The translations under genes were made by a program, and so were the position numbers. This document shows, piece by piece, positions 49,038 to 58,493 of a stretch of DNA of 64,000 nt. A model generated the notes under the pieces. That model was not told the DNA's origin, ran no database searches, and saw only the letters and a list, made by a program, of their open reading frames with translations. Each line of letters opens with the position of its first letter. Position 1 is the stretch's first letter. Source of the DNA: Thiotrichales bacterium (GTDB lineage Bacteria > Pseudomonadota > Gammaproteobacteria > Thiomicrospirales > Thiomicrospiraceae); NCBI GenBank assembly GCA_016936535.1, contig JAFGXP010000017.1:124001-188000 (forward strand), in the 5' to 3' direction.

Positions 49038-49592
49038 TTACTGCATCACAAAGCGGGTCATGTAAACATCTTCGACCAACTCTGGATAAATTTTGTGTTG
49101 TTCCAGCACCTGACGTACCACGACCAACAGATCCGCACGTAACTTATCTGGCCCTTCGGCAGTAATCAAATCGTTGTAATGCTGGTTGCGCAGTAAGCGT
49201 TGAATATCATTTTTAAGAATGGGACGCAGCGGTTCCATATCCGTGACCACCTGCGGATAAAAGGTCATAAACTGCAAATCCACCGCCAAAAATTTGGCTT
49301 TCCCATCTCCATTAAAATTGACGACAAACTTATCCATCACAAAATAATTCGGTGCCGCGTCCGCGGCCGGAGCTTCATATTGTTTATACTTCGGTGAATA
49401 GTTTTTGGTGTGATTATTTCCCTCTTCAAGCTGGGCATGCACTTCTTCAGTGGCGGCATTCTGTGGATTTTGTGCATTTAAGAGCAGATAAGCCATTGCA
49501 CCCATGCCAACCAGCAGCAAAATCACTACGACCAGTAGGATAATGATCATGCCTTTGCCACCACTTTTTTTTACTTCTGTCTCTTCAGCCAT
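49038..49592 (-). CDS. fliL: Flagellar basal-body protein FliL
   Basis: A 184-residue single-pass membrane protein. A Lys-rich cytoplasmic N-terminus precedes the helix (about 14-36, GMIIILLVVVILLLVGMGAM). The periplasmic part has YFVMDKFVVNFNGDGKAKFLAVDLQFM (in parts) and ends in the conserved YMTRFVMQ. FliL stabilises stators, and here it lies directly behind motB, which is less usual than following fliK. Confidence 0.94.
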   Translation of the reverse strand: MAEETEVKKSGGKGMIIILLVVVILLLVGMGAMAYLLLNAQNPQNAATEEVHAQLEEGNNHTKNYSPKYKQYEAPAADAAPNYFVMDKFVVNFNGDGKAKFLAVDLQFMTFYPQVVTDMEPLRPILKNDIQRLLRNQHYNDLITAEGPDKLRADLLVVVRQVLEQHKIYPELVEDVYMTRFVMQ

Positions 49593-49635
49593 CTTGCACT
49601 CTCTTTTAGGTTTAGAACTCAGCGGATTCTTACAA

Positions 49636-50517
49636 TCAAGGCGATGGTAACACCTGACGCTGACTTAAATCTTCGTACTGCGGTGCCTCACTGAGACTGC
49701 GCAGTCGAGCCTCCGCTTCCTCATTCAACACAATAATACTGATTCTTCGGTTGCGCGGATTATAAGGATTTTCTTTATCAAATGGCACCGTATCAGCCAT
49801 GCCTACCACTTGCGCCAAATCGCCGGCTTGCACACCGCCTTCTAATAATAAACGACGCGCGGCATTGGCTCGATCCGCAGAAAGCTCCCAATTGGTGTAT
49901 TCCGAGCTCGAATGGTAACCCGATGAGTCCGTATGCCCAGCGATACTGATTTTTTTATCGGTTTTTGCCAAGACACTGCCCACCTCTTTGAGCAATTTAG
50001 CCGCATAATCTTTGGGTAAATCTACCCCCGTGCCAAACATGGGTCGCTTACGGTCGTCCAAAATCTGTACCTGCAAACCGTTCGGGGTAATTTCAATTTT
50101 TAGCTGCTCTTGCAGAGGACTGAGCACCTCATTTGCGGCAACACGCTCTTCTATCTCTTGCTTTAGGGCTTCCATTTCGGCTTGTTCAGCGGCCTTATCC
50201 GCGCCATCCTGCTCGCCTTCAGTACCCTTGGGCGCATCTTGATAGCCCCCCATATCAATCACTGCATCGGTCGGACGCCCAGCATTTTCAGACTCTACTA
50301 GGGTTGCAGGAGACGACTCAATCACTGAGGGATCGCGAAAGTATTCAGCCATCGCCTTCATCTCTTCATCATTGGTGCCACCAAGCACCCACAGCATCAA
50401 GAAAAACGCCATTGCTGCCGTCATGAAGTCGGCAAATGCAATTTTCCAAGCCCCTCCATGGGCGCCATGCGGGCATTTTTTAATCCGTTTTATAATGATC
50501 GATTGCTGATCGCTCAT
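49636..50517 (-). CDS. motB: Flagellar stator protein MotB
   Basis: A 293-residue stator subunit. The single helix (about 27-48) contains the proton-binding Asp30 in FADFMTAAMAFFLMLW. A periplasmic plug/linker, Glu/Ala-rich, is followed by the OmpA-type peptidoglycan-binding domain (SIAGHTDSSGYHSSSEYTNW, ELSADRANAARRLLLEGGV, NRRISIIVL). It follows motA by 70 bases. The Asp and flanking residues favour a proton motor, but ion choice is inference. Confidence 0.94.
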   Translation of the reverse strand: MSDQQSIIIKRIKKCPHGAHGGAWKIAFADFMTAAMAFFLMLWVLGGTNDEEMKAMAEYFRDPSVIESSPATLVESENAGRPTDAVIDMGGYQDAPKGTEGEQDGADKAAEQAEMEALKQEIEERVAANEVLSPLQEQLKIEITPNGLQVQILDDRKRPMFGTGVDLPKDYAAKLLKEVGSVLAKTDKKISIAGHTDSSGYHSSSEYTNWELSADRANAARRLLLEGGVQAGDLAQVVGMADTVPFDKENPYNPRNRRISIIVLNEEAEARLRSLSEAPQYEDLSQRQVLPSP

Positions 50518-50587
50518 GCTGACTCCAAATGCCGAAACATCGCGGTTGTCGTCTTATTCGTTATCGTCTGACGAAAGGACAATTAAG

Positions 50588-51439
50588 CTACTTCAAGGTC
50601 TGAAGATATTCATCCAGCTCTTTAAAACTGGGGCGATCATGACCCGGAACCGCTTTACGTCCGAATTCAACCGCAATCTGTGGCGCATAGCCATTAAGAT
50701 TTGCAGTTAAACAGGTCTTCAACACTAAAAAATAGGCACTTTCTAATTCCGCGCGATTGGCCATTTCCGAGGAGATGGGCGCGACCACACCGTAAGCCAC
50801 TAAAATTCCCAAAAAGGTTCCCACTAGGGCAACCGACATATGATGCGCAATCTCCATCGGGCCGGCATCCAAATAGGTCATAGTAACAACAATCCCGAGC
50901 ACGGCGGCAACGATACCAAAAGCCGGTAAGGCTTCAGCTACCTTGCCCACTGCGGCACTCGGCATCAAGGCTTCGTGATGGTGTGCATCAAGCTCTAACA
51001 ACATTAAGTCTTCAAGCTGATAGGGATTGCTGGCACCACTGACCATTAGGCGTAAGTAATCGCAAATAAAATCGACCGCATGATGGTTTTTCATCACACT
51101 GGGAGCACTGTTAAATAATTCGCTGGCGTGGGGTTCTTCAATGTCGGCTTCAATCGACATCATCCCTTCGCGACGAGCCTTATTGAAAATCTTAAACATT
51201 AAACCGAGCGCTTCGAGAAAAACCTGTTTGTTGTAAGCCGACGCCTTGGCTAGGCCCAGAGCACCCGAAAAACCGGCTTTTACCACCCACCCTGGGTTGG
51301 CAATGACATAGGCACCTATCGCGCCGCCACAGATAATCAAAACTTCTAGGGGCTGAATCAAAATCCCAAAACTGCCGTGCGGAAGATATCCGCCCAACAA
51401 GGTTCCAAACACCACTAGGGTCCCGATAATTGCCTTCAT
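50588..51439 (-). CDS. motA: Flagellar stator protein MotA
   Basis: A 283-residue membrane protein with four helices, full-length MotA type. Conserved segments are VEALPAFGIVAAVLGIVVTM (with the Pro residues of the ion path) and VALVGTFLGILVAYGVVAPI. The large cytoplasmic loop with charged residues (IFNKARREGMMSIEADIEEP) contacts FliG. It is located between a receptor-like gene and motB inside the fliK-fliL interval, where most clusters have no stator genes. Confidence 0.94.
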   Translation of the reverse strand: MKAIIGTLVVFGTLLGGYLPHGSFGILIQPLEVLIICGGAIGAYVIANPGWVVKAGFSGALGLAKASAYNKQVFLEALGLMFKIFNKARREGMMSIEADIEEPHASELFNSAPSVMKNHHAVDFICDYLRLMVSGASNPYQLEDLMLLELDAHHHEALMPSAAVGKVAEALPAFGIVAAVLGIVVTMTYLDAGPMEIAHHMSVALVGTFLGILVAYGVVAPISSEMANRAELESAYFLVLKTCLTANLNGYAPQIAVEFGRKAVPGHDRPSFKELDEYLQTLK

Positions 51440-51531
51440 CTTTTCTACTTCCTAATAGCGGCTCATGGGTTAGGCTGTGTGCCAAAGGTTTGACATCATA
51501 CCGATAGGGATGACTGACATCTCTTTGGTTT

Positions 51532-52515
51532 TCAAGGCTTACGCAAAAGTTGCGCCAACCCTGCCTGAGTCTGTTGTAACTGCTGCGAAGTTTGTGCAAT
51601 CTGTTGCAACATCGAATGCAAAATGCTCGCTTCCTGTTCGGTCGCTTCTACCCGTTTCTGACCGTGATACATCACCGAAACCGCCGAACGCGCTCGCTGT
51701 TGTAACTCCTCAATGATGCCCTGAATTTCGGTGGTAGCCTGCTGGGTTTTCCCTGCTAGGATGCGCACTTCATCCGCAACAACCGCAAACCCGCGACCAT
51801 GCTCACCGGCACGTGCGGCTTCAATCGCCGCGTTCAAGGCCAAAAGATTGGTCTGCTCGGCAATATCGCGAATCAAAACCAGAACGGTTCCTATGTTGCT
51901 GGAGTCCTCTTCCAAGCGCTGAATCACGGCAGCGGCTTGACTCACTTCACTGGTCAATCCCGATACTTCTTTCATCACTTTTTGAGCGGAACTCATGCCT
52001 TTTTGTGAGCCTTGCCCTAAGGCATCGACCCAAGTATCCAGTTGTTTCGCTTGATCTCGTAAAGCCGATTTATCAGCTTTGTCTACCACGTCCGATTGGC
52101 AGGTCTTTAATTGTCCATAGAGCGTTGCTAACTGCTGATTCAGCTCTTCTTGTTGATGCTCATGCGCATTTTGTTGCTGTTTGGCATTCTGTTGTTGCTG
52201 CAACACCTGCTGCTGTAAACGGTGGCGATCGGCAAAAACTTGATTCAGCAAAGTCACCAGACTGGGTTCGGCAAGCTCTGCGCTCAAAGGCTCGGTAACC
52301 GTCGGATTTTCTAACCGGTACCTTAACTCTTGAATCAAAGCCAGTGGTAAAACGGGCTTATTACACCAGAAAAGATAAACCAAAGCACCGACAATTGCCG
52401 CCGAAACCAACGCAACCAATCCAATAAAACCCCATACCGGAACCCCAGCAATCGCTGAACTGGCCTGTGCCGAAGGACTCAGTAAAACACCAAAAATCCA
52501 TAAGCCTTTTAACAT
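51532..52515 (-). CDS. Short chemoreceptor-like protein in the flagellar cluster
   Basis: A 327-residue protein. A signal-like hydrophobic N-terminus (about 1-20) and a second helix (about 28-50, [21 protein letters not shown]) leave no real periplasmic sensor. A Gln-rich coiled coil follows, and then the conserved receptor tip [20 protein letters not shown] with [13 protein letters not shown]. The cytoplasmic part is shorter than in standard receptors. GAGGAG before ATG 52515 supports the start. It lies between fliK and motA. Confidence 0.87.
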   Translation of the reverse strand: MLKGLWIFGVLLSPSAQASSAIAGVPVWGFIGLVALVSAAIVGALVYLFWCNKPVLPLALIQELRYRLENPTVTEPLSAELAEPSLVTLLNQVFADRHRLQQQVLQQQQNAKQQQNAHEHQQEELNQQLATLYGQLKTCQSDVVDKADKSALRDQAKQLDTWVDALGQGSQKGMSSAQKVMKEVSGLTSEVSQAAAVIQRLEEDSSNIGTVLVLIRDIAEQTNLLALNAAIEAARAGEHGRGFAVVADEVRILAGKTQQATTEIQGIIEELQQRARSAVSVMYHGQKRVEATEQEASILHSMLQQIAQTSQQLQQTQAGLAQLLRKP

Positions 52516-52578
52516 CTCTCACTCCTCAGTAAGCTTGCACCTGCCCAAACCCGTGCAAACTCAAATTATTTTCGGCTT

Positions 52579-54537
52579 TTAGGCATAAAAATCGACTAAA
52601 CCTTGCGCAACATTAGGCAGCAAAAGGCTCTCCCCCTGAGGGGCATTGTGCTCTTCACCCCATCCTAAGCCAACGGGTTGTCCTCCCTTTTCTAATGGCG
52701 ACTGGTGCGCTTGCGACGACGAATCTTGGCTACCCAAATTCATTGACCCTAAATCAATTCCCGCTTGCTCCAAAATCTCTTTTAACCGAGGCAAACTTGC
52801 CTCGACTGCTTCACGGGCGGAGCCGGCTTGAGTCAAAACCGTTAACTGTAACTGTTGGTCTTGATCAAACTGTAATTTAATATGAATCGGCCCAAGTTTT
52901 TCCGGATTAACAGTAATCTGCGCTTGTTGCACTTGGGCATGAATCATATAACCAATACGTTGACCAAAAGCTTGTCCCCATTGCGGATGGCGCATTGGCA
53001 GCGGAATCATCAGCATTGCAGCCGGCAGAACAGAACGCCGTTCAGGGGTCAACCCTTGAGTGCTCTCTGGGCTCAAAGTAACCGAACGATGCTGTGCTTC
53101 TTCTGTGGCTTGGCGTTTTGTTTGCTCAAGCCCGCTGCGCAAAGACTCTGAAACCGGTGCCATCAAACGAGTTTCCATGCCCACCGAAGTGGATGCCTGC
53201 GAATTTTGACCACTTGCTGGGGGCGTCACTGGATTGGTGGGTGAGTTCGGGGAAAAATCTCCCCCTGATCGGTTCGGTTTTTTTGGTGCATTCGCGGCTG
53301 CGTCTGCAAAAGCAAAAGCAGAAGCAGAATGTCCCCGACCCTCACGTTGTGATTGTCCTCTCGAATCACTGCCTGCGCTTAAAGCCAAAGCGGGATCACT
53401 GCCTGAACCGGATACCGGCTCTGCCGCTGCAGTCGCCGTTTGCGGCAAGCGGTTTACAGGGCTAGGAAGCGGCTCAGCAAGCCCTTCAACCCCAGTCTTT
53501 TCGGACGCCACTTCAAAAAGCGCTGCGGCAGAAACCTCGTCAAAACTTGCCTCAGGCGGTGAGGATTGCGGCTCCACTAAAGCCGCTTGCACATTAACCG
53601 AATCAGCGACTTTGCCGACCGTAGCTGTCGCAACGGACGGATTGGACGCAGGGATCGTCTCGGTTGACAAGGTGGATTCATACATAATCGGTTCATCTAT
53701 CGCCGGTTCATCTGTAGTCGGCTTATCTATGGTCGGCTCAGCCTCCAAACTTGGTAACTCGTTGGGGGCTTGAACCGCATTAGAAAGCCCCTCCAGCGGG
53801 TTGCTCAAAGATTCAGGCAAGCCATCATCCTTAACAGTAAAGGTTACGACAGGCGGATTCTCTTGTTCTGATTGCGTACCTTTCCTGCCAAGCCCATCCA
53901 CTCCGGTTGAAACCGTCTTTGGCTCTGTATTAGCCGATTTAAAATCGGACACGACCGAGCGATCTTGAATGCCTTGAATGCCTTGAATACCTTGAATGTC
54001 TTGAACGCCCGACGCTCGGTTTTCAAAACGGGTTGCGATAGGCATGACCTCTCGTCCAATCGCCGGAATTTGTGTCTCAAAATTCTCTTGCGCTTTTTTA
54101 GACCCAGTTTGATATTGAAAATCCGCAGGCACTTCCGCTTTCTGAAGCGCGGAAGTTTGGGTTAAAGCTTCAGCCGACTCTGCCGATTTTAGGGAAATCG
54201 AATCGGCAAGATTGACCGAAGGCGGCAAGGCAAGGGGTCGTAACGATTCTGCTTCTGAGTGTGGAGAGACCCTTTTTTCAAACGAATGGCTTCGAACCTC
54301 TGCCGCAGCTTGAGCGATGAGCGGTGCCTTGGTTATGGGCGAACCCACTTGGGACAATGACGAAGGCCGTAACGGGGGCTTGCTCGATGCATCCTGCTCG
54401 ACACTGAGTGGTTTGGCTTGCAAGAGACTGTGAAACAGGGACGGGTTCCCATCCTCCCTAGAGGAAATGCGTTTATCCGGCTTGACAGGCATCGGCGCAG
54501 TAGAGCGAGCAGTTTCGGTAAGCGGCAGAAGGGACAT
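52579..54537 (-). CDS. fliK: Flagellar hook-length control protein FliK
   Basis: A 652-residue secreted ruler protein. The long N-terminal part is Ser/Glu/Pro/Thr-rich, with short repeats (GIQGIQGIQD, and EPTIDKPTTDEPAIDEP) typical of fast-evolving FliK linkers. The C-terminal Flg_hook domain (about 530-640) shows WGQAFGQRIGYMIHAQVQQA, ITVNPEKLGPIHIKLQFD and ASLPRLKEILEQAGIDLG, which trigger the FlhB switch. I chose ATG 54537 (MSLLPLTE) with GAGAAAG upstream; the frame is open to 54585. It follows fliJ. Confidence 0.92.
   Translation of the reverse strand: MSLLPLTETARSTAPMPVKPDKRISSREDGNPSLFHSLLQAKPLSVEQDASSKPPLRPSSLSQVGSPITKAPLIAQAAAEVRSHSFEKRVSPHSEAESLRPLALPPSVNLADSISLKSAESAEALTQTSALQKAEVPADFQYQTGSKKAQENFETQIPAIGREVMPIATRFENRASGVQDIQGIQGIQGIQDRSVVSDFKSANTEPKTVSTGVDGLGRKGTQSEQENPPVVTFTVKDDGLPESLSNPLEGLSNAVQAPNELPSLEAEPTIDKPTTDEPAIDEPIMYESTLSTETIPASNPSVATATVGKVADSVNVQAALVEPQSSPPEASFDEVSAAALFEVASEKTGVEGLAEPLPSPVNRLPQTATAAAEPVSGSGSDPALALSAGSDSRGQSQREGRGHSASAFAFADAAANAPKKPNRSGGDFSPNSPTNPVTPPASGQNSQASTSVGMETRLMAPVSESLRSGLEQTKRQATEEAQHRSVTLSPESTQGLTPERRSVLPAAMLMIPLPMRHPQWGQAFGQRIGYMIHAQVQQAQITVNPEKLGPIHIKLQFDQDQQLQLTVLTQAGSAREAVEASLPRLKEILEQAGIDLGSMNLGSQDSSSQAHQSPLEKGGQPVGLGWGEEHNAPQGESLLLPNVAQGLVDFYA
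53965..54009 (-). repeat. Five tandem 9-bp repeats in fliK
   Basis: The plus-strand unit TTGAATGCC occurs five times with one or two base changes, coding GIQ/DIQ triplets on the minus strand. It is in frame, so copy-number changes would lengthen or shorten the FliK linker. Confidence 0.85.
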
Positions 54538-54659
54538 GGTCTTTCTCACTGGCAAAAATGGGGCGATTGATACCAGAACAAGCAAAGCCTGTGCCGATTA
54601 TTGATTTTATTGCCACGCAACATGGTCGCGCACAGCAAAAATTCGAATCCTTCTCTATT

Positions 54660-55115
54660 TCAATCGGAACGCGCCTTGACCACTGCTTTTATTACCGCTT
54701 GCGCCGCCAACTCATCCAACTGCTTTTGTTCTTGACGATTTTGCCGCTGCGTTTGTGCCTGTTGTTTTTTTTGCCGCAATTGCTCAAGGGCCTTGGCTCG
54801 GGCACGCTTTTCTTGCCAAGCTTGCAACGCTTTATCCACCATCAACTGCTGCTGCTCTACCTTTTCTTGCTGCGCCGATACGGCTTGTTGAACCTTCTGG
54901 CCAAATTGCAACTGGGTTTGTAAACGCAAAATGGACATGGGGGCAGAGGGCAATCGTGGCTGTGTGTAATCGGCTAGATAGCTTTGTAAGGTGGTTAATT
55001 GCTGTTCGCCCTCTTGCAATTGCTGCTGCAAGTAAGCGACTGTTTTAGCGGCATTCTCCATTTCAATTTCCGCTAACTCGACTAGTTTTTGCCAACGCTC
55101 CAGTTCTCGATTCAT
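54660..55115 (-). CDS. fliJ: Flagellar export chaperone FliJ
   Basis: A 151-residue protein made almost entirely of two long coiled-coil helices (Gln/Glu/Lys/Leu-rich), as in FliJ, the stalk of the FliI ATPase. The start is not well marked: ATG 55115 (MNRELERWQKLVELAEIE) gives the family N-terminus but lacks a clear ribosome site, and the frame reaches 55142. It follows fliI. Confidence 0.85.
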   Translation of the reverse strand: MNRELERWQKLVELAEIEMENAAKTVAYLQQQLQEGEQQLTTLQSYLADYTQPRLPSAPMSILRLQTQLQFGQKVQQAVSAQQEKVEQQQLMVDKALQAWQEKRARAKALEQLRQKKQQAQTQRQNRQEQKQLDELAAQAVIKAVVKARSD

Positions 55116-55169
55116 TACGCCACTACCCACTACACATTCCACTACTAACCATTACGTTCTAAAACGTTG

Positions 55170-56546
55170 CTAACTTAACACGCGAGCCAAGACTTTAAGC
55201 CCTTCTTCATAAGCAAAGCGTTCTTTCATGCCTTGCGTTAAAAACTGGGTCAGTGCAGGGTGTTTTTCAATCGCTTCGTCAATTAACGAGTCCGATCCGC
55301 GTCGATAGGCGCCAACATGAATCAAATCTTGGTTCTGCTGATAGGCTGAATAAAGTCGTTTAAAACGGCGAGCCAGTCGCATCTGCTCTTCGCTTACCAC
55401 TTCTACCATGACTCGGCTAACCGAAGATTCAATATCAATCGCCGGGTAACGACCACTGTCGGCCACATCACGCGACAACACAATGTGCCCGTCTAAAACG
55501 CCACGCGCAGAATCCACTACCGGATCGGCTTGGTCATCGCCCTCCGCCAAAACGGTATAGATGGCGGTAATTGAGCCCCCGCCAACCTGGCCATTGCCTG
55601 CACGTTCGACCAGCTGCGGCAATTTCGCAAATACCGAAGGGGGATAACCTTTACTGGCCGGCGGCTCACCTACTGCCAAAGCGATTTCCCGCTGCGCTTG
55701 CGCAAAGCGCGTCAGTGAATCCATTAATAACAAAACGTTTTTGCCTTGGTCTCGAAAATACTCGGCAATTGCCGTGGCCAACATCGCACCGTGCAGACGC
55801 ATTAATGGCGGGTCATCGGCAGGGGTTGCCACCACCACTGCGCGCTTCAAACCCTCTTCACCTAAGTTGTTGCGGACAAAATCATTGACTTCACGCCCAC
55901 GTTCGCCAATCAGACCAACCACCACGACATCGGCATCAGTAAAACGCGTAATCATCCCTAAAAGCACGCTCTTGCCGACTCCGGTACCGGCCATTAAACC
56001 TACCCGCTGCCCTTGTCCCAACGTCAGCAAATTGTTAATGGCTTTAATCCCAACATCCAAAGGCTGACGAATCGGGCGGCGACTTAATGGGTTGATTTTT
56101 TTCCCACTTAAAGACACATACTGCTCAATTTCAATGCTGCCTTTGTCATCCAACGGCTGCCCCGCGCCATCAATGACTCGTCCCAAAAGCTTCGCCCCCA
56201 CACCGACCTTCACGCCGCCATGCATAGGAACCACCTTAGCATTCGGTGCCAAACCATGCGTTTCCCCAATCGCCATTAAGAATAGACGGTCTTGCTGGAA
56301 ACCGACCACTTCGGCTTCAATTGGAGCCAGACACTCTTGCAAAATCTGACAGCGTGAACCGATCGCTGCCTGGGTCCCAACCACTTCTAAAGTCATTCCA
56401 ACCATGCGCACCAAACGCCCAGTAACCACCAGTTTCGATGGCGGCATCGGTCGCGCTTGCAGCTGCTGAAATTGGGCAATGAGCCTTTGATTCAATCGCT
56501 CTGCCATCGCAGTTGGCGGCACTGGGGGATTAGGTTGGGTTGTCAT
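55170..56546 (-). CDS. fliI: Flagellum-specific ATP synthase FliI
   Basis: A 458-residue ATPase of the export apparatus, of normal length. P-loop GLMAGTGVGKSVLLGMI, Walker B VLLLMDSLTRFAQAQREIALAVGE (in parts), and the family GYPPSVFAKLPQLVERAGN. I chose ATG 56546 (MTTQPNPP), which has AAGG seven bases before it; the frame is open to 56717 within fliH. It overlaps the fliH end by 17 bases. Confidence 0.95.
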   Translation of the reverse strand: MTTQPNPPVPPTAMAERLNQRLIAQFQQLQARPMPPSKLVVTGRLVRMVGMTLEVVGTQAAIGSRCQILQECLAPIEAEVVGFQQDRLFLMAIGETHGLAPNAKVVPMHGGVKVGVGAKLLGRVIDGAGQPLDDKGSIEIEQYVSLSGKKINPLSRRPIRQPLDVGIKAINNLLTLGQGQRVGLMAGTGVGKSVLLGMITRFTDADVVVVGLIGERGREVNDFVRNNLGEEGLKRAVVVATPADDPPLMRLHGAMLATAIAEYFRDQGKNVLLLMDSLTRFAQAQREIALAVGEPPASKGYPPSVFAKLPQLVERAGNGQVGGGSITAIYTVLAEGDDQADPVVDSARGVLDGHIVLSRDVADSGRYPAIDIESSVSRVMVEVVSEEQMRLARRFKRLYSAYQQNQDLIHVGAYRRGSDSLIDEAIEKHPALTQFLTQGMKERFAYEEGLKVLARVLS

Positions 56547-57471
56547 TTTCGGCCTTGGGGGCAGGCGCGGCATCGCCATTAAGCGGATAAGACGATGGTG
56601 AGGGCTGGGAACGAGAGACCGAAGGAGAGGCCGAATCAGAATCCTGCTCCCACGGCAAAGAAGAGAGGGGCTCTTGCGTAAGAGACTCGACAGAAGCAAG
56701 TGCCGTATCTTCGGCAAATTCGAGCGTTTGCGCTTGCTGTAACAGTTGCTCTTGAACCGCCAAAAAACGTTCTTGCCAATGGTTATGCACCAAGCTATCC
56801 GCTCGCTTTACATCACAATTTCCAGGTTGAACCTGAGCATCGGCTTGAATTGACCACTGCTGCAACCAGTGCGGCTGCAAAGTTTGAATAAAGGCATAAT
56901 CTTCTGGATTCAATGCCACTTCTAAGGGGGCATCACTTGGCGGCAAGGTGGCAATGGCTTGCTCAATGGCCTGCTGTAGCCAGTCACTATTTTGTGCGAT
57001 GTGCTGATTAAGCACTTGCTGCGCCGCAAAAAGGGCAAAATCGGTCAGCTGAACAAACACTGAACTTTGCAACTGGGCATAGGGCGTTTGTAGCGTCTGC
57101 AACAATTCTGAAATCTGCGCCAATTTCGTAAATAAATAATCGCGCGCTTCACTATAAGCTTGTGCCTTACCGGTGGCTTCGCCCTCGCTTTGGCCTAATG
57201 CAAAGCCGGCTTCGTAACCCGCTTGATAAGCATCATCGTAAATTTCTTGTTTTAGTTGTGCCCTACGCTTTTGTAGCTCAGGTGCTAACTGCTTCTCTAC
57301 TTCTTGTAGAATCTGCGCTTGCTTTTGCTGAGCTTGCGCTTCTTGCTGCTCGGCAAAATCCTGTAGGGTCCAAGGCACAATCGCCCCTTCTGAAAGATGA
57401 GCCGCTAGGTGCTTGGAATCAATCAACTGTCCTTTTATCAAGGGCGATTTGGCTTCAGCATCCTGCCCCAT
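56530..57471 (-). CDS. fliH: Flagellar export regulator FliH
   Basis: A 313-residue FliH with a central region of helix-forming Glu/Gln/Ala residues and the family GYEAGFALGQSEGEATGKAQ Gly-repeat heptads. The C-terminal FliH domain (about 140-240) contains ALNPEDYAFIQ. An additional C-terminal tail of about 60 residues (Ser/Pro/Asp-rich) exceeds the usual 210-270 length. It inhibits FliI and links it to the C-ring. The stop overlaps the fliI start. Confidence 0.9.
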   Translation of the reverse strand: MGQDAEAKSPLIKGQLIDSKHLAAHLSEGAIVPWTLQDFAEQQEAQAQQKQAQILQEVEKQLAPELQKRRAQLKQEIYDDAYQAGYEAGFALGQSEGEATGKAQAYSEARDYLFTKLAQISELLQTLQTPYAQLQSSVFVQLTDFALFAAQQVLNQHIAQNSDWLQQAIEQAIATLPPSDAPLEVALNPEDYAFIQTLQPHWLQQWSIQADAQVQPGNCDVKRADSLVHNHWQERFLAVQEQLLQQAQTLEFAEDTALASVESLTQEPLSSLPWEQDSDSASPSVSRSQPSPSSYPLNGDAAPAPKAENDNPT

Positions 57472-58491
57472 TTACAAAAATTCCTCTCCAGAGCCGGGCA
57501 TCATCAGCTTCTCTTCCTCGGCCAAACGGCGCACAATTTGAATGATGTTTCTTTGCGCATCTTCGACCGCACTGAGCTTAACCGGACCGCCGGTCTCCAA
57601 GTCATCTCGAATGATTTCCGCTTGACGTTTAGAGACATTCGATAAGAACTTATCACGCAATTTTGCATCGGCCCCTTTCAACGCCACAACCAACACATCA
57701 CTGGGTATCTCACCGACTAAGGCTTGAATACCGCGGTCATCAATGCCAATGATGTCATCAAACACAAACATCTTATCTTGAATGGCACGGCTAATCTCTT
57801 CATGTTCCAACGCAATATCATCCAGTATTCGGGTATCCATCCCGCTGCCCACCAGGTTCAGAATTTCCGCCGCCCGTTTTTCGCCACCAATGGCGGCGAG
57901 TTTTCCACCTTCACCATCGCCTGAAGCCGCCTCCAAAACATGATTTAGGTCAAACAAGGCACGGGGTTGAATCGTGGACAAGGTAGCAATCCGGTAAATC
58001 ACTTCCGCCTGGAATCGTTGCGGAATACCGCGTAATACAGCGGCTGCCTGATCGGAATCAAAATAAGATAAGACAATCGCCACCACCTGCGGGTGCTCAT
58101 TACGTAACATATTGGCAATGGTTGAGGGATGCATCCACTTCAGGGCTTCCAAACCTTTAACTTGATCACCCAACATGGTCGCATCGAGCATGCTGCCAGC
58201 TCCCTCGCCCAGGGCATCCGCCATCAACGACTGTGCATACTCACTCGGATCGACACCCAACGCATCCTCGCCTAACTCATCCAAAAATGCGCGCATGACT
58301 TGGTGAATATCACCGTGGCTGACTGCATCGACTGCCGTCATCGCCGACCCCAACTGTTGAACTTCACGGGGATTCAGATGCGTTAAGACCTTCGCAGCCG
58401 TTTCTTTACCCAAGGCCAGCAAAAAAATCGCTGCCTTTTCGCTGCTGGTGATGTCGCGCAGCGCTTCCAGTTGTGCCCTTGCTTCTGCCAT
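57472..58491 (-). CDS. fliG: Flagellar motor switch protein FliG
   Basis: A 339-residue switch protein joining the MS-ring to FliM. Conserved parts are KAAIFLLALGKETAAKVLTH, HPQVVAIVLSYFDSDQAA, the middle EHPQ motif, and the C-terminal torque domain with FDDIIGIDDRGIQALVGEIPS and FLSNVSKRQAEIIRDDLE. I chose ATG 58491 (MAEARAQL), AGAGG six bases before; upstream frame reaches 58530. It starts right after the fliF stop. Confidence 0.96.
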   Translation of the reverse strand: MAEARAQLEALRDITSSEKAAIFLLALGKETAAKVLTHLNPREVQQLGSAMTAVDAVSHGDIHQVMRAFLDELGEDALGVDPSEYAQSLMADALGEGAGSMLDATMLGDQVKGLEALKWMHPSTIANMLRNEHPQVVAIVLSYFDSDQAAAVLRGIPQRFQAEVIYRIATLSTIQPRALFDLNHVLEAASGDGEGGKLAAIGGEKRAAEILNLVGSGMDTRILDDIALEHEEISRAIQDKMFVFDDIIGIDDRGIQALVGEIPSDVLVVALKGADAKLRDKFLSNVSKRQAEIIRDDLETGGPVKLSAVEDAQRNIIQIVRRLAEEEKLMMPGSGEEFL

Positions 58492-58493
58492 TG

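Noticed and set aside
51479-51484. Sigma-54 site upstream of motA
   Set aside because: TGGCAC is present on the minus strand but the base pair 10 positions on is not GC, so the -12 element is missing.
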